A stretch of DNA of 64,000 nt from NCBI GenBank assembly GCA_949287425.1, contig CASEGJ010000004.1:124001-188000 (forward strand), read 5' to 3'. Shown piece by piece: positions 17,649-27,100 of this stretch. The translations under genes were made by a program, and so were the position numbers. The stretch's first letter is position 1; every line of letters starts with the position of its first letter. Under the pieces are notes generated by a model, which saw nothing but the letters and a program-made list of their open reading frames with translations, was not told the DNA's origin and ran no database searches. The DNA is from an uncultured Caryophanales bacterium (GTDB lineage: Bacteria > Bacillota_I > Bacilli_A > RFN20 > CAG-288).

Positions 17649-19472
17649 ATGAATAACGAAAATGAAAAAGTACTAGAAGTTAAAAACCTTAGAATTTCTT
17701 TTAAAACTAACGGAGGTACAGTTAAAGCTGTTAGAGGAATTTCCTTCTCTTTATATAAAGGTAAGACTTTAGCTATCGTCGGTGAATCTGGTTCTGGTAA
17801 ATCGGTTACTAGTAAAGCTATTTTAGGTATTTTAGCTAACAATAAAATTATTGAAGATGGTCAAATTATTTTCGAAGGTAAAGACTTATTAAAGATTTCT
17901 GAAGATGAATTTACTAAGCTTAGAGGTGTTAAAATCTCTATGATTTTCCAAGATCCTCTTTCTAGTTTAAATCCGATTATGAGAGTTGGAAAACAGCTTA
18001 CTGAAGCTATGAAATTAAAAGCTAAAGCTTCTAAAAAACAAGCTGAAAAATTTGTTAAAAGAATCAATGATGGCCTAAAATTTGAAAAAGATGGCTATGC
18101 TAATTTGATAAATAAAATTGCGGAAATTAAAAATCAAAATCTCAATTTAAAAGATAGTGAAGTTAAAAAGCAATTTAAAGATAGTTTGCTTAACGATAAC
18201 GATGTTTTAAAATTGTTTAATAGAGCCTACCATTTAAATTTACAAAAATATAACAAGCAAGTTAATTTAGTTTTAGATCTTGCTAATAAGTTTTATAGTG
18301 AAGCTTTTAGTGAACTTCCTTATCAAGTAGAATCTATTTCTAAAAATATTAAGCCTTTAATTAAACAACTTAAAAAGACTTCTTTCCAATTTAAATTAGA
18401 TTCTGATGATGTTATAGAAGTTTATCCAACTATTGTTAAAGATCTTCAATTAGCTTATAAAGAATCAATTAGATTACTCACTAATCAAAAGAAGTTATTT
18501 GAAAAATATAACGTTAATAACATCTATGATTTACCTGCTAGTGTCAGAGCTAAATTAAGAGAAGTCATCCTTTCTCCTGAAGAGCGTTTAGATGAATTAG
18601 AGAAAGTTAGCAAAGAACTTATCGAACATTTAAATGGTTTAGTTCAAGAAAAGACAGGTCAAGAAATTGAAATTTTATCTAAACAATTATTAGAAAAATA
18701 CATAGATTCTGTTATTGAAAGTAAAACTAGCTTATCAAATAATGAAATTAAGCAGGAAGCTTTAAAGTTGTTAGCTGAAGTCGGTATTCCTGAACCTGAA
18801 AAAAGATACAACCAATATCCATTTGAATTTTCAGGTGGTATGCGTCAAAGAATAGTTATCGCTATCGCTTTATCTTCTAATCCAGAAGTTTTAATTTGCG
18901 ATGAGCCAACAACCGCTTTGGATGTTACTATTCAATCTCAAATTCTCGAACTTATTCAAAAATTAAAAGAAGAGAAGAATCTTTCTATTATCTTTATTAC
19001 TCACGATTTAGGTGTCGTTGCTAATATGGCTGATGATATCGCTGTTATGTATGCTGGTAAAATAGTTGAATATGGTACTGTCTTTGATATTTTCTATGAT
19101 CCTAGACATCCATATACTTGGGCATTACTAGGTTCTATGCCTGATTTAAAAACTAAAGAAAAGCTCAACGCTATTCCAGGAACTCCTCCTAATATGCTTT
19201 TACCACCAAAAGGTGATGCTTTTGCTAGTAGAAACAGTTTAGCTATCAAAGAGGATTTTGAAGCTTTACCTCCTTTATTTAAGGTTTCTCCTACTCATTA
19301 TGCTTCAACTTGGTTGCTTCATCCATTAGCTCCTGATGTTAAAATGCCTCCTATCGTTTATAAGCGTATAGAAGAATCTTTACAAGCATCTAATTTTAAA
19401 AATTGTCCTAAACCAGATAATTACAAAAACTCTGTTTTATCTTATATAGGAGGAATTAACAATGGTAAATAA
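17649..19472 (+). CDS. oppD: Oligopeptide ABC transporter ATP-binding protein OppD with a large internal insertion
   Basis: All ATPase motifs are present: Walker A GESGSGKS (45-52), Q-loop Gln101 in MIFQDPLSSLNP, signature FSGGMRQR (394-401), Walker B LICDEP (415-420) and H-loop His452. The oligopeptide C-terminal domain with HPYTWALLGSMPDLK follows. The spacing from Q-loop to signature is about 290 residues instead of about 50. The insert (about 125-370) is Lys/Glu/Leu-rich and helical, probably coiled coil. The total of 607 residues compares with about 330-350 usually. It starts 2 bases after oppC and overlaps oppF by 11 bases. Confidence 0.93.
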   Translation: MNNENEKVLEVKNLRISFKTNGGTVKAVRGISFSLYKGKTLAIVGESGSGKSVTSKAILGILANNKIIEDGQIIFEGKDLLKISEDEFTKLRGVKISMIFQDPLSSLNPIMRVGKQLTEAMKLKAKASKKQAEKFVKRINDGLKFEKDGYANLINKIAEIKNQNLNLKDSEVKKQFKDSLLNDNDVLKLFNRAYHLNLQKYNKQVNLVLDLANKFYSEAFSELPYQVESISKNIKPLIKQLKKTSFQFKLDSDDVIEVYPTIVKDLQLAYKESIRLLTNQKKLFEKYNVNNIYDLPASVRAKLREVILSPEERLDELEKVSKELIEHLNGLVQEKTGQEIEILSKQLLEKYIDSVIESKTSLSNNEIKQEALKLLAEVGIPEPEKRYNQYPFEFSGGMRQRIVIAIALSSNPEVLICDEPTTALDVTIQSQILELIQKLKEEKNLSIIFITHDLGVVANMADDIAVMYAGKIVEYGTVFDIFYDPRHPYTWALLGSMPDLKTKEKLNAIPGTPPNMLLPPKGDAFASRNSLAIKEDFEALPPLFKVSPTHYASTWLLHPLAPDVKMPPIVYKRIEESLQASNFKNCPKPDNYKNSVLSYIGGINNGK

Positions 19473-21396
19473 AATTGAAAAACTCCAAAAGATTTATGTT
19501 GATAATCAAGGTAATGTTATTGTTAGAAAACCAGGTCGTCCTAGAAAAGATGATCCAGTTTTAACTGAATTATTTATCGATAGTCAAGGTAATATTACTA
19601 GAAAAGTTGGACGTCCTAATTTAAATTCATTTAACCCTGAAGGTTATGTTTTAAATGAAGATAAGACTAAGTTAGTTAAGTTAGAAACTGCTACTTCTAA
19701 TAAAGAAGCTGAACCTGAATCTAAACTAGATATAGAAGAAGCTTCTAAACTTGAAGAAGTTAAACAAGATGAAAATAAATCTGACTTAGAAGAAAATTTG
19801 GAAGAATCAAAATTAGATAATGAAATTAGTAATAAAGATGTTATTGAAGATAAATTAGAAACTTCTTCTTATAAGGAAATTAAACAAGAAGATGTTGAAA
19901 TTAAACTAGATAACACTCCTAAAAAAGTCGATTATAGTAAAAATGATGTTCTTTTAAAAGTTAAACACCTTAAGCAATATTTTAGATATAAAGGTGGAGA
20001 TACTAAATATTTAAAAGCTGTTCACGATATTTCTTTCGATGTTCATAGAGGTGAAGTTTTTGGTTTAGTCGGTGAATCTGGTTGTGGTAAAACTACAACT
20101 GGTAGAGATATTTTAAAATTATATAAAATCACTTCAGGTGATATTTATCTTGATGGAATTAGAATTTCTGCTGGAACTAGATGGAATGAAAAAGAAATTA
20201 AATACACTAATATCCGTTTAAATGAAGCTTTAAAAAGATTAAAGATTGAAAAGAAGAATAAACTCACTCAACTTTCATTAGATTATTCTAATAAATTTGA
20301 TGAGAATTTTAATCCTAGTAAATTAGAAAAATCTTTATCTTCAAAAGATGCTAAAGCTTTAACTAATTCTGAACTTGCTGATAAATTTGACAATCAAGAT
20401 AAGACGTTATATTTAGATAAATATAAGCAAATTGTTAAAGAATACGAGACTCAAGTAGAAAAAGAAAAACAACACGCTAAGAAAATTTGCGATGAGCAAA
20501 GAGAAGTTATTAAAAAAGCTAAATATGATAATTCTCATTATTTAAAAGCTATTTCTGAAGCTGAAGTTAAAAAAGTCGATGAAAAATATGCTGATTTATT
20601 AGCTAGATATAAGGAAAATAAAGATAATTTATCAACTGAAGATCAAAGCTTATATGAAGAATATAAAAAGGAATATAAGAAAGCTAAAGCAACTAATTTA
20701 GCTAATAAAGTTCAAATGATTTTCCAAGACCCTATCGCTTCTTTAAATCCTAGAATGACTGTTAGAAATATCATTGCTGAAGGTTTAGTTATTCAAGGTG
20801 TTCACGATAAAGAATACATTAATTCTGAAGTTGAAAGAGTTTTAAAATTAGTCGGTTTAGTTCCTGAACACGCTAATAGATATCCTCATGAATTCTCCGG
20901 TGGTCAAAGACAAAGAATCGGTATTGCTAGAGCTATTATTATGAATCCTGAACTTATTGTCGCTGATGAACCTGTTTCGGCTTTGGATGTTTCTATTCAA
21001 GCTCAGGTTATCAATCTTTTAAACGATTTAAGAAACAATTTAGGTTTAACCATTGTCTTTATTGCTCACAATCTTTCCGTTGTTAAGTATTTCTGCGATA
21101 GAATCGCTGTTATGTATTTTGGTAAATTGGTTGAACTCGCAAGTTCAGATGAACTTTTTGCTCATCCGCTTCATCCATATACTAAGTCTTTACTTTCAGC
21201 TGTCCCTTATCCAGATCCTAACGTTGAAGCTTCTAGAAAGAGAATTAAGTATGATCCAAAAGAATCTCACGATTATTCTCACGATAAACCTACAATGAAA
21301 GAAATTGCTCCTGGACATTTTGTCTATTGCAATTCAATAGAAGAAGAACAATATAAGCAGGAATTAGCTCAAGGCGAGTCTATTTATGCTAAATAA
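19462..21396 (+). CDS. oppF: Oligopeptide ABC transporter ATP-binding protein OppF with AT-hook-like N-terminus and internal insertion
   Basis: The ATPase core is complete: Walker A GESGCGKT (204-211), Gln422 in MIFQDPIASLNPRMT, signature FSGGQRQR (478-485), Walker B ADEP (501-504) and His536. Two additions make it 644 residues, about twice normal. First, residues 1-160 carry two copies of a unit with NQGN or SQGN followed by KPGRPRK (23-29) and KVGRPN (48-53), which are AT-hook cores, and then an acidic Lys/Glu stretch. Second, about 170 charged helical residues (240-410) separate Walker A from the Q-loop. Mycoplasma OppF is also known to be enlarged. GGAGG precedes ATG 19462 inside oppD. 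Confidence 0.92.
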   Translation: MVNKIEKLQKIYVDNQGNVIVRKPGRPRKDDPVLTELFIDSQGNITRKVGRPNLNSFNPEGYVLNEDKTKLVKLETATSNKEAEPESKLDIEEASKLEEVKQDENKSDLEENLEESKLDNEISNKDVIEDKLETSSYKEIKQEDVEIKLDNTPKKVDYSKNDVLLKVKHLKQYFRYKGGDTKYLKAVHDISFDVHRGEVFGLVGESGCGKTTTGRDILKLYKITSGDIYLDGIRISAGTRWNEKEIKYTNIRLNEALKRLKIEKKNKLTQLSLDYSNKFDENFNPSKLEKSLSSKDAKALTNSELADKFDNQDKTLYLDKYKQIVKEYETQVEKEKQHAKKICDEQREVIKKAKYDNSHYLKAISEAEVKKVDEKYADLLARYKENKDNLSTEDQSLYEEYKKEYKKAKATNLANKVQMIFQDPIASLNPRMTVRNIIAEGLVIQGVHDKEYINSEVERVLKLVGLVPEHANRYPHEFSGGQRQRIGIARAIIMNPELIVADEPVSALDVSIQAQVINLLNDLRNNLGLTIVFIAHNLSVVKYFCDRIAVMYFGKLVELASSDELFAHPLHPYTKSLLSAVPYPDPNVEASRKRIKYDPKESHDYSHDKPTMKEIAPGHFVYCNSIEEEQYKQELAQGESIYAK

Positions 21397-21856
21397 TTCA
21401 AATAACGATAAAAAAGAAACTGAAATCAAACCATATTCTAAACCGACTAGAAAGCTTACTTTAGAATATATTATTGGCTTAGTTATTAGTTTTGTTGTTA
21501 ATACTTTAATTTGCGTTGGAATTTTCTGTTATGAATATTATTCTCAAAGCGAATTTCTCTACACTTGCTTAGTTGATGCGTTTTCTATTTCAGGTTTGAT
21601 TTTAGTTCTTCTTTACATCTTAGTTTTATTTTCAGATAAAGGTGTTTTTGATGGCCTTTCATATTCGGTTCAGTTAGTTTTTAACAATATATTTTATAGA
21701 AATATTAGAAATTCTAAATTGCCATCTAGTTATTCTGAATATAAATTGATGAAACGTGGGAAAGCTAAAACAAATGTTTCATACATGTTATTTGTCGGTT
21801 TATTGTTTCTTATAGTAGGAATAATATTATTAATCCCATTTTATAAACTAAGATAG
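21386..21856 (+). CDS. Small membrane protein, DUF3899-like
   Basis: A 156-residue protein with two hydrophobic hairpins: residues 28-48 and 60-85, and a last span at 131-152. GVFDGLSYSVQLVF in the middle resembles the DUF3899 pattern of GxFDxxxY after the second span. It overlaps the end of oppF by 11 bases, so translation is coupled and the gene belongs to the opp operon. Small DUF3899 proteins next to opp genes are known in Bacillota; no function is established. The family call is tentative. Confidence 0.6.
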   Translation: MLNNSNNDKKETEIKPYSKPTRKLTLEYIIGLVISFVVNTLICVGIFCYEYYSQSEFLYTCLVDAFSISGLILVLLYILVLFSDKGVFDGLSYSVQLVFNNIFYRNIRNSKLPSSYSEYKLMKRGKAKTNVSYMLFVGLLFLIVGIILLIPFYKLR

Positions 21857-21866
21857 TTGATAAAAT

Positions 21867-21896
21867 TTGATAGATTTATGATACAATAGATACAAT
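21867..21896 (+). promoter_or_regulatory. Promoter of the M6 protease gene
   Basis: TTGATA (21867-21872), an 18-base spacer and TACAAT (21891-21896). An overlapping alternative is TTGATA (21857-21862) with the extended -10 TGATACAAT (21879-21887). Both lie 35-70 bases before the start. Confidence 0.5.
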
Positions 21897-21931
21897 ATTG
21901 CGGATTAAAAAATTAAATAGGAGGTAAAAAT

Positions 21932-23662
21932 ATGAAAAAGAAGATATTATCTATGTTGATGTTAACAGCTGTATTATCTTTAGCAGCTTGTAATACAACA
22001 CCTAGTGATTCAAGTTCAACTACTTCATCATCAAGTTCATCTTCATCATCTTCATCTAGTACTAGTGTCGATGATTCTAACTATGTTAAAAATGATGATT
22101 TAGAAAGAGGAATTACTACTTATCAAGATGAAAATGGTGTTGAACAACCATTAAATGCTAACACTTTATATACTAACCAAGGTAGCCCTCATCTTGAATC
22201 TATTGGAAGTGCTAACGTTTTAGTTGTTCCTGTCGCTTTTAAACAAGATACAAGTGATAGCAGATGGATTAATCCAACTGAAGATTTACACGATAAAATC
22301 GAATTGACTTTCCAAGGTAGCGATGAAGAAGTTAAAGCTAATGGCGGTCAAATTTCCGTTGAATCTTTCTATCAAAAATCTTCATATGGAAAATCAAATT
22401 TCTCTTGTACTGTTACTCCTTGGATGCAATTAGATTACACTCCAAGTGAATATCGTTATAATTATTGTAATAACGCTAACGCTGGTGCTAATGCCGCTAG
22501 ATTAGCTAAGGCTTGGTATAACGAAGAATATTCTAAATTAATTAAAGGTGAAGAATCTGATTTAGATGATTCATTTAAGGATAAGCCATTAAGTTATTAT
22601 GATTCTAATAACGATGGTTATATCGATTTAGTTTGGTTAGTTTACGCTTATCCTCAAGATACTAACGATACAGATTTCTGGTGGGCTTATGTTACTTATA
22701 CTGGAAATAGCGCCAATAAACTCGACCCTTCTGTTCAAACCTTAGGTTGGGCTTCTACCGCTTTTATGGAAGGTGGAATTGATTCTCACACTTTCATTCA
22801 TGAAACTGGACATACTTTAGGTGCTGATGACTATTATGATTACAATAAAAAATGGTCTCCTATGGGTGGAATCGATTATATGGATCAAAATTTAGGTGAT
22901 CATAACGCCTTTACTAAATTCCAATATGGTTGGGTTAATCCTTGGATTTTAAAAGAAGAAGATTTAGCAGATGGTAAAAAAGCTAGAATTACCTTACGCG
23001 CTTTTACTAATACTGGAGATGCTTTAGTTTTAGCTAGCCCTAATTACAATGGTACCGCCTTTGATGAATATCTCATTCTTGAATTAGTCGGTCCTACCGG
23101 TTTAGCTGAGCACGATTATATTAGTGGCTTTAATTCTATCAAGGGTTTTGATAAACCTGGCATTAGAGTTATCCATGTCGATGCTAGAACTTATAAAGAT
23201 TCTACTACTTGGTATACTGATGTTAATGAATTAGGTCAAAAAGCCAAGGTTTGGAAAAATGAAAACAGCTATGGCGGAAGAAATAGTTCAAGTGAATATT
23301 TCCCACATTTAGATAATTTTGGTAAGATTGATAACACTTCTAAATTCTGCTTAGCTCATGTTATTGAAAATGCCTTTGATAAAACTTCAACAGTAGTTAC
23401 TCCAGGTGTTGGATCTAAAGTTATCAATACATCCGCTTTATTTAGAAAGAATTCTTATTTAGACCTTTCTATGAGCTGGGGTCAATATTTCATGCCATCA
23501 AGATCTAATTTGTGGAATAAGGCCTTAACTAGAACTGGTAGCGGTGAAAAAGATTATGAAATCGATGATACAATGACTTGTGATTATGTTATGAGCGTAG
23601 TTGATATTGTTGAAGATGATGAATATGGATATATCGCTACTATCGATGTTGAATTAGCTTAA
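21932..23662 (+). CDS. M6-family (InhA-like) metalloprotease lipoprotein
   Basis: The lipoprotein signal ends in LSLAAC (Cys20), followed by a Ser/Thr linker of about 25 residues. The zinc site is FIHETGHTLGADDYYD (His290, Glu291, His294, downstream Asp), with the M6-type continuation SPMGGIDYMD, where MGG-x-D marks the Met-turn region, and HNAFTKFQYGWVNP. These are hallmarks of immune inhibitor A-like peptidases. It would cleave proteins at the cell surface, upstream in logic of the peptide importer. AGGAGG precedes ATG 21932. It is a single-gene unit between its own promoter and terminator. The substrate is unknown. Confidence 0.85.
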   Translation: MKKKILSMLMLTAVLSLAACNTTPSDSSSTTSSSSSSSSSSSSTSVDDSNYVKNDDLERGITTYQDENGVEQPLNANTLYTNQGSPHLESIGSANVLVVPVAFKQDTSDSRWINPTEDLHDKIELTFQGSDEEVKANGGQISVESFYQKSSYGKSNFSCTVTPWMQLDYTPSEYRYNYCNNANAGANAARLAKAWYNEEYSKLIKGEESDLDDSFKDKPLSYYDSNNDGYIDLVWLVYAYPQDTNDTDFWWAYVTYTGNSANKLDPSVQTLGWASTAFMEGGIDSHTFIHETGHTLGADDYYDYNKKWSPMGGIDYMDQNLGDHNAFTKFQYGWVNPWILKEEDLADGKKARITLRAFTNTGDALVLASPNYNGTAFDEYLILELVGPTGLAEHDYISGFNSIKGFDKPGIRVIHVDARTYKDSTTWYTDVNELGQKAKVWKNENSYGGRNSSSEYFPHLDNFGKIDNTSKFCLAHVIENAFDKTSTVVTPGVGSKVINTSALFRKNSYLDLSMSWGQYFMPSRSNLWNKALTRTGSGEKDYEIDDTMTCDYVMSVVDIVEDDEYGYIATIDVELA

Positions 23663-23680
23663 TTAATAAGATATTCAATT

Positions 23681-23710
23681 ATAGGCAGATAATTCTATCT
23701 GCCTATTTTT
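23681..23710 (+). terminator. Terminator after the M6 protease gene
   Basis: ATAGGCAGATA (23681-23691), loop ATTC and TATCTGCCTAT (23696-23706) form a perfect 11-bp stem followed by TTTT. The next gene starts only 20 bases later without a visible promoter, so some read-through is likely. Confidence 0.88.
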
Positions 23711-23730
23711 AAAAATTTAGATAGGATTTT

Positions 23731-24738
23731 ATGGAAAATAATAACGAAATTAAAAATGAAGAAAATCATTTAACTTCTAAGTTAGAAGAAATCGATATTT
23801 CTCACACTAAAAAAAGCTGGTTTTCCAGTTTGATAACAGGTTTTTTAATTGGTTTAGCTGTCATTTTGCCTGGAATAAGTGGATCGACATTCGCTATCAT
23901 TTTTAAAGTATACGATAAGATGTTATATGCTATTAGTAACATCTTTAAGAAGTTTAAAAAGGCTATATGGTTTTTATTTCCAATTATTCTAGGTGGTTTA
24001 GTTGGTTTTATTCTAGGTTTTTTATTAATTCAAAAAGTTATTGAAGAATACACTTTTTTAGTAGTGTGTATCTTTGGTGGGCTTATGTTAGGAGCTAGTA
24101 AAGAGATATATTCTCAAATAAAAGGCAGTAAAACTTCTTCTTTAAGAATATCTTTACTAGTTATTGGTTTTTGTTTTCCAATAGTTCTTGCTGCTTTGTT
24201 TGCAAATGTTTCTAGTTTAAATCTTACTTCAGCTTTTGAAAATTTTCCAATATGGATATATTTTGTAAGTTTTTTTGTTGGAATTCTAGTTTCAATAACT
24301 CAGTTAGTTCCAGGCTTATCAGCCACTGTTTTATTAATGTCAATCGGCTTTTTTCAACCGATAATGGACAATTTACATTTTGATATTTTAATTAATAAGC
24401 CAAGTTGGATTATCTTTTTAGCCTGTTTAGTGATTGGATTTTTGGTCGGTTTCTTTTTATTTTCTAAAGTGATGTCATTTTTCTTTGCTAAATATAGAGT
24501 AACGACATTTTATCTATTAACTGGTCTTACTTTTGGTTCTATTATCTCTATTTTCTATAATTCAGATACATTAGAAGTCTATAGATTATGGGCTAATAAT
24601 CAAGGCCATATGGGTTTGGATTTAGGTTTAGGTATACCTTTATTTTGTATATGTATATGCTTAACTTATTTTTTAGTTAGTTATCGACAAAAGAAAGATA
24701 GAGAAAAAATAGAAAAGGAAAATTCTTTAAAGGACTAG
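23731..24738 (+). CDS. DUF368 membrane protein (PopT-type undecaprenyl phosphate translocase)
   Basis: The two family hallmarks are present: AVILPGISGSTFAIIFKVYD near residue 50 and QLVPGLSATVLLMSIGFF near 195, each at a re-entrant/membrane segment, with about eight hydrophobic segments overall. DUF368 proteins have been shown to return undecaprenyl phosphate across the membrane for cell-wall glycan synthesis. This implies that the organism has a lipid-linked envelope polymer and is not a wall-less mycoplasma in the strict sense; this last point is inference. A weak AGGA site precedes the start. Confidence 0.85.
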   Translation: MENNNEIKNEENHLTSKLEEIDISHTKKSWFSSLITGFLIGLAVILPGISGSTFAIIFKVYDKMLYAISNIFKKFKKAIWFLFPIILGGLVGFILGFLLIQKVIEEYTFLVVCIFGGLMLGASKEIYSQIKGSKTSSLRISLLVIGFCFPIVLAALFANVSSLNLTSAFENFPIWIYFVSFFVGILVSITQLVPGLSATVLLMSIGFFQPIMDNLHFDILINKPSWIIFLACLVIGFLVGFFLFSKVMSFFFAKYRVTTFYLLTGLTFGSIISIFYNSDTLEVYRLWANNQGHMGLDLGLGIPLFCICICLTYFLVSYRQKKDREKIEKENSLKD

Positions 24739-24784
24739 AACTGCATATTTAGTAAGTTAATAAAAGGATGTAAAATATATTTGT

Positions 24785-25651
24785 ATGAAAGAAAAAGTAT
24801 TAGCAGAATCTAAAATACATTATTATATTTCTGAAAATACAAGCGATAAAGCTATATTGTTTTTACCACCTATATTTTTAGATCATTCTGCTTTGCGTTA
24901 TCAAATTGAATATTTCTATAATAAATATAAAATAATAGTTATAGATTTGCCTGGGTTTGGAAATTCTATATCTTCTAGTAGCGATATTTTGGATTCTGAA
25001 AATGTCATTAACAAAATATTAAACACAGAAAAAATAGCAAAAGTAAATTTAGTTAGTATAGGTTTTAGTGGGATAATTTTACAATCTTACGCTTATAATC
25101 ACCCATCTAGAGTTTTATCTTTGAGCTGTTTTTCTTGCTATGATATTAGTGGAATTACACCAAAAATAAAGCATTTAACTAAGAGTTTAATTAGAAATTT
25201 TTATTTACATAGAATTATTTCAAAAGCTTGTTTTACTAAATTTGTTAACAAATTGTATATTAGGAATACTATCCATCAATCTAATTTTAAAACCATTTTA
25301 GAAAAAAATGGATTAAAGCAAATTAAATCTCTTTCTAAAATTAGCAAGATTTCTTATCCAAAATCAATTAGAAAAAAATTAAATTGTCCGATATATATCG
25401 CTAACGGTGAATATGATTTAAAACTAGTATCAGAAGCTAATAAGTCTTGGGCGTGTGATAGTAAAGAAATAGTTTATAGTATCTTTAAAAATACAGGGCA
25501 CTTTCCAAATTTAGAATCCAGTCAAGCTTTTAATAGCGGATTAGAAAGTTTCTTATTAAATAACGAAAAAAGGGTTGAAGAAAAAATAGAAGAAAAGACT
25601 CAAGCGATTAGAAATACTAGAGAGCTTCCTTTAATTGATTCTTCAAAATAA
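24785..25651 (+). CDS. Alpha/beta hydrolase fold protein
   Basis: A 288-residue protein with the alpha/beta hydrolase order: LPGFGNS near residue 57, a nucleophile elbow GFSGI near 98, an acidic strand IYIANGEYDLK near 202 and the late histidine in NTGHFPNLES near 240. The elbow ends in Ile instead of the usual Gly, which is slightly atypical. It ends 3 bases before pncB and is probably cotranscribed with the NAD genes. The substrate is unknown; a carboxylesterase or lipase-like role is possible. Confidence 0.7.
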   Translation: MKEKVLAESKIHYYISENTSDKAILFLPPIFLDHSALRYQIEYFYNKYKIIVIDLPGFGNSISSSSDILDSENVINKILNTEKIAKVNLVSIGFSGIILQSYAYNHPSRVLSLSCFSCYDISGITPKIKHLTKSLIRNFYLHRIISKACFTKFVNKLYIRNTIHQSNFKTILEKNGLKQIKSLSKISKISYPKSIRKKLNCPIYIANGEYDLKLVSEANKSWACDSKEIVYSIFKNTGHFPNLESSQAFNSGLESFLLNNEKRVEEKIEEKTQAIRNTRELPLIDSSK

Positions 25652-25654
25652 ATT

Positions 25655-27100
25655 ATGGACAAAAGAAAATTATCGTTAGTTATGGATTTTTACGAATTGA
25701 CTATGTCTAATTCATACTTTTTATCACAAAAAGAAAATCAAAAAGCTGTTTTTGATGTTTTTTATCGTAATAATCCAGATAATGCAAGCTATGCAATATA
25801 TTGTGGATTAGAGCAGATTATCGAGTATATTCAAAACCTTCATTTTGATAGAGAAGATATAGAATATCTAGCTAGTCTAAATATTTTCGATTCTAAATTT
25901 TTAGAATATTTAACTAATTTTAGCTTTAAAGGCGATTTATATTCTTTTAAAGAAGGTAGTATTATTTATCCAAATGAACCAATAATTACTGTTGTCGCTC
26001 CTTTAATTGATTGTCAATTAATTGAAACGATGTTATTGATCTGTTTTAATCATCAATCCTTAATTGCTAGTAAGGCTAACAGATTGGTTTTAGCTAGTAA
26101 AAATAGAGAAATTGCTGATTTTGGAGCTAGAAGAAGCCATGGAGTAGATGCTGCTATTTATGGAGCGAGAGCTAGTTATATTGGAGGAGCTAGTGCAACA
26201 GCCACTTTATTAGCTAGCAAGATGTTTAATATACCTTATATAGGAACAATGGCCCATTCTTATATAATGTCATTTGATAGTGAATATGAAGCGTTTTTAA
26301 ATTACGCTAAAACTTACCCGGATAATTGCGTATTGTTAATTGATACTTATGATGTTATTCATTCGGGAATATTAAACGCTATTAAAGTCGCTAAAGATTA
26401 TTTAATTCCACATGGTTATAATTTAAAAGGCGTGAGAATCGATTCAGGAGATTTAGCTTATCTTTCTAAAAAAGTAAGAGAAATTTTAAATAAACACGGC
26501 TTATTTAAAACTAGAATAACAGTTTCAAACGCTTTAGATGAAATTAAGATTGCTTCTTTAATTGAGCAAGAAGCCAGAATTGATTCTTTTGGTGTTGGTG
26601 AAAATTTAATAACTTCTAAATCGTCTCCAGTTTTTGGTGGAGTTTATAAATTGGTAGCTATTGAAGAAAATGGAAAATTAAAACCGAGCATTAAAATATC
26701 AGAAACTTTAGAAAAAATTACTAATCCAGGTTTAAAAGAAGTATATAGAATATATTCTAAAAAGGATAAACGCGCTATCGCTGATTTAATTACGTTAAAA
26801 GATGAAGAAGTTAATTTAGATCAACCATATAGGTTTATCGATGAAAAAAAGCCGTGGAAAACCATGTATTTTGAAGATTGTTATCATGAAAAGTTACAGC
26901 ATCAAATTTTTAAACAAGGTGAATTAGTTTATTCTGTTCCAAGTATAGATGAAGTTAAAAACTACGTTAGATATCAAGTTAACAATTTATTGTGGGAAGA
27001 AGAAAAAAGATTTGAATTACCACATACTCACTATTTAGATTATTCACCGAGTTTTTACGATTTAAAGATGTCGTTAATTAAACAGCATAAATATTTCTAA
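25655..27100 (+). CDS. pncB: Nicotinate phosphoribosyltransferase
   Basis: The opening YELTMSNSYF, the GARRSHGVDAAIYGARA loop near residue 160, IGTMAHSYIM near 190 and VRIDSGDLAYLS near 270 are diagnostic of NAPRTase. The enzyme makes nicotinate mononucleotide from nicotinate, PRPP and ATP in the cytoplasm. Length (481) is normal. No clear ribosome binding site precedes the ATG, which lies 3 bases after the hydrolase stop, so translation is probably coupled. It is followed by nadD with a 1-base overlap. Confidence 0.95.
   Translation: MDKRKLSLVMDFYELTMSNSYFLSQKENQKAVFDVFYRNNPDNASYAIYCGLEQIIEYIQNLHFDREDIEYLASLNIFDSKFLEYLTNFSFKGDLYSFKEGSIIYPNEPIITVVAPLIDCQLIETMLLICFNHQSLIASKANRLVLASKNREIADFGARRSHGVDAAIYGARASYIGGASATATLLASKMFNIPYIGTMAHSYIMSFDSEYEAFLNYAKTYPDNCVLLIDTYDVIHSGILNAIKVAKDYLIPHGYNLKGVRIDSGDLAYLSKKVREILNKHGLFKTRITVSNALDEIKIASLIEQEARIDSFGVGENLITSKSSPVFGGVYKLVAIEENGKLKPSIKISETLEKITNPGLKEVYRIYSKKDKRAIADLITLKDEEVNLDQPYRFIDEKKPWKTMYFEDCYHEKLQHQIFKQGELVYSVPSIDEVKNYVRYQVNNLLWEEEKRFELPHTHYLDYSPSFYDLKMSLIKQHKYF

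Noticed and set aside
21053..21298. Open frame inside oppF
   Set aside because: Shadow frame of the conserved ATPase end; hydrophobic Leu/Ile-rich translation results from the AT-rich codons.
24785..25651. Nicotinamidase for the NAD genes
   Set aside because: The protein has an alpha/beta hydrolase order with late His (NTGH), not the isochorismatase fold of PncA.
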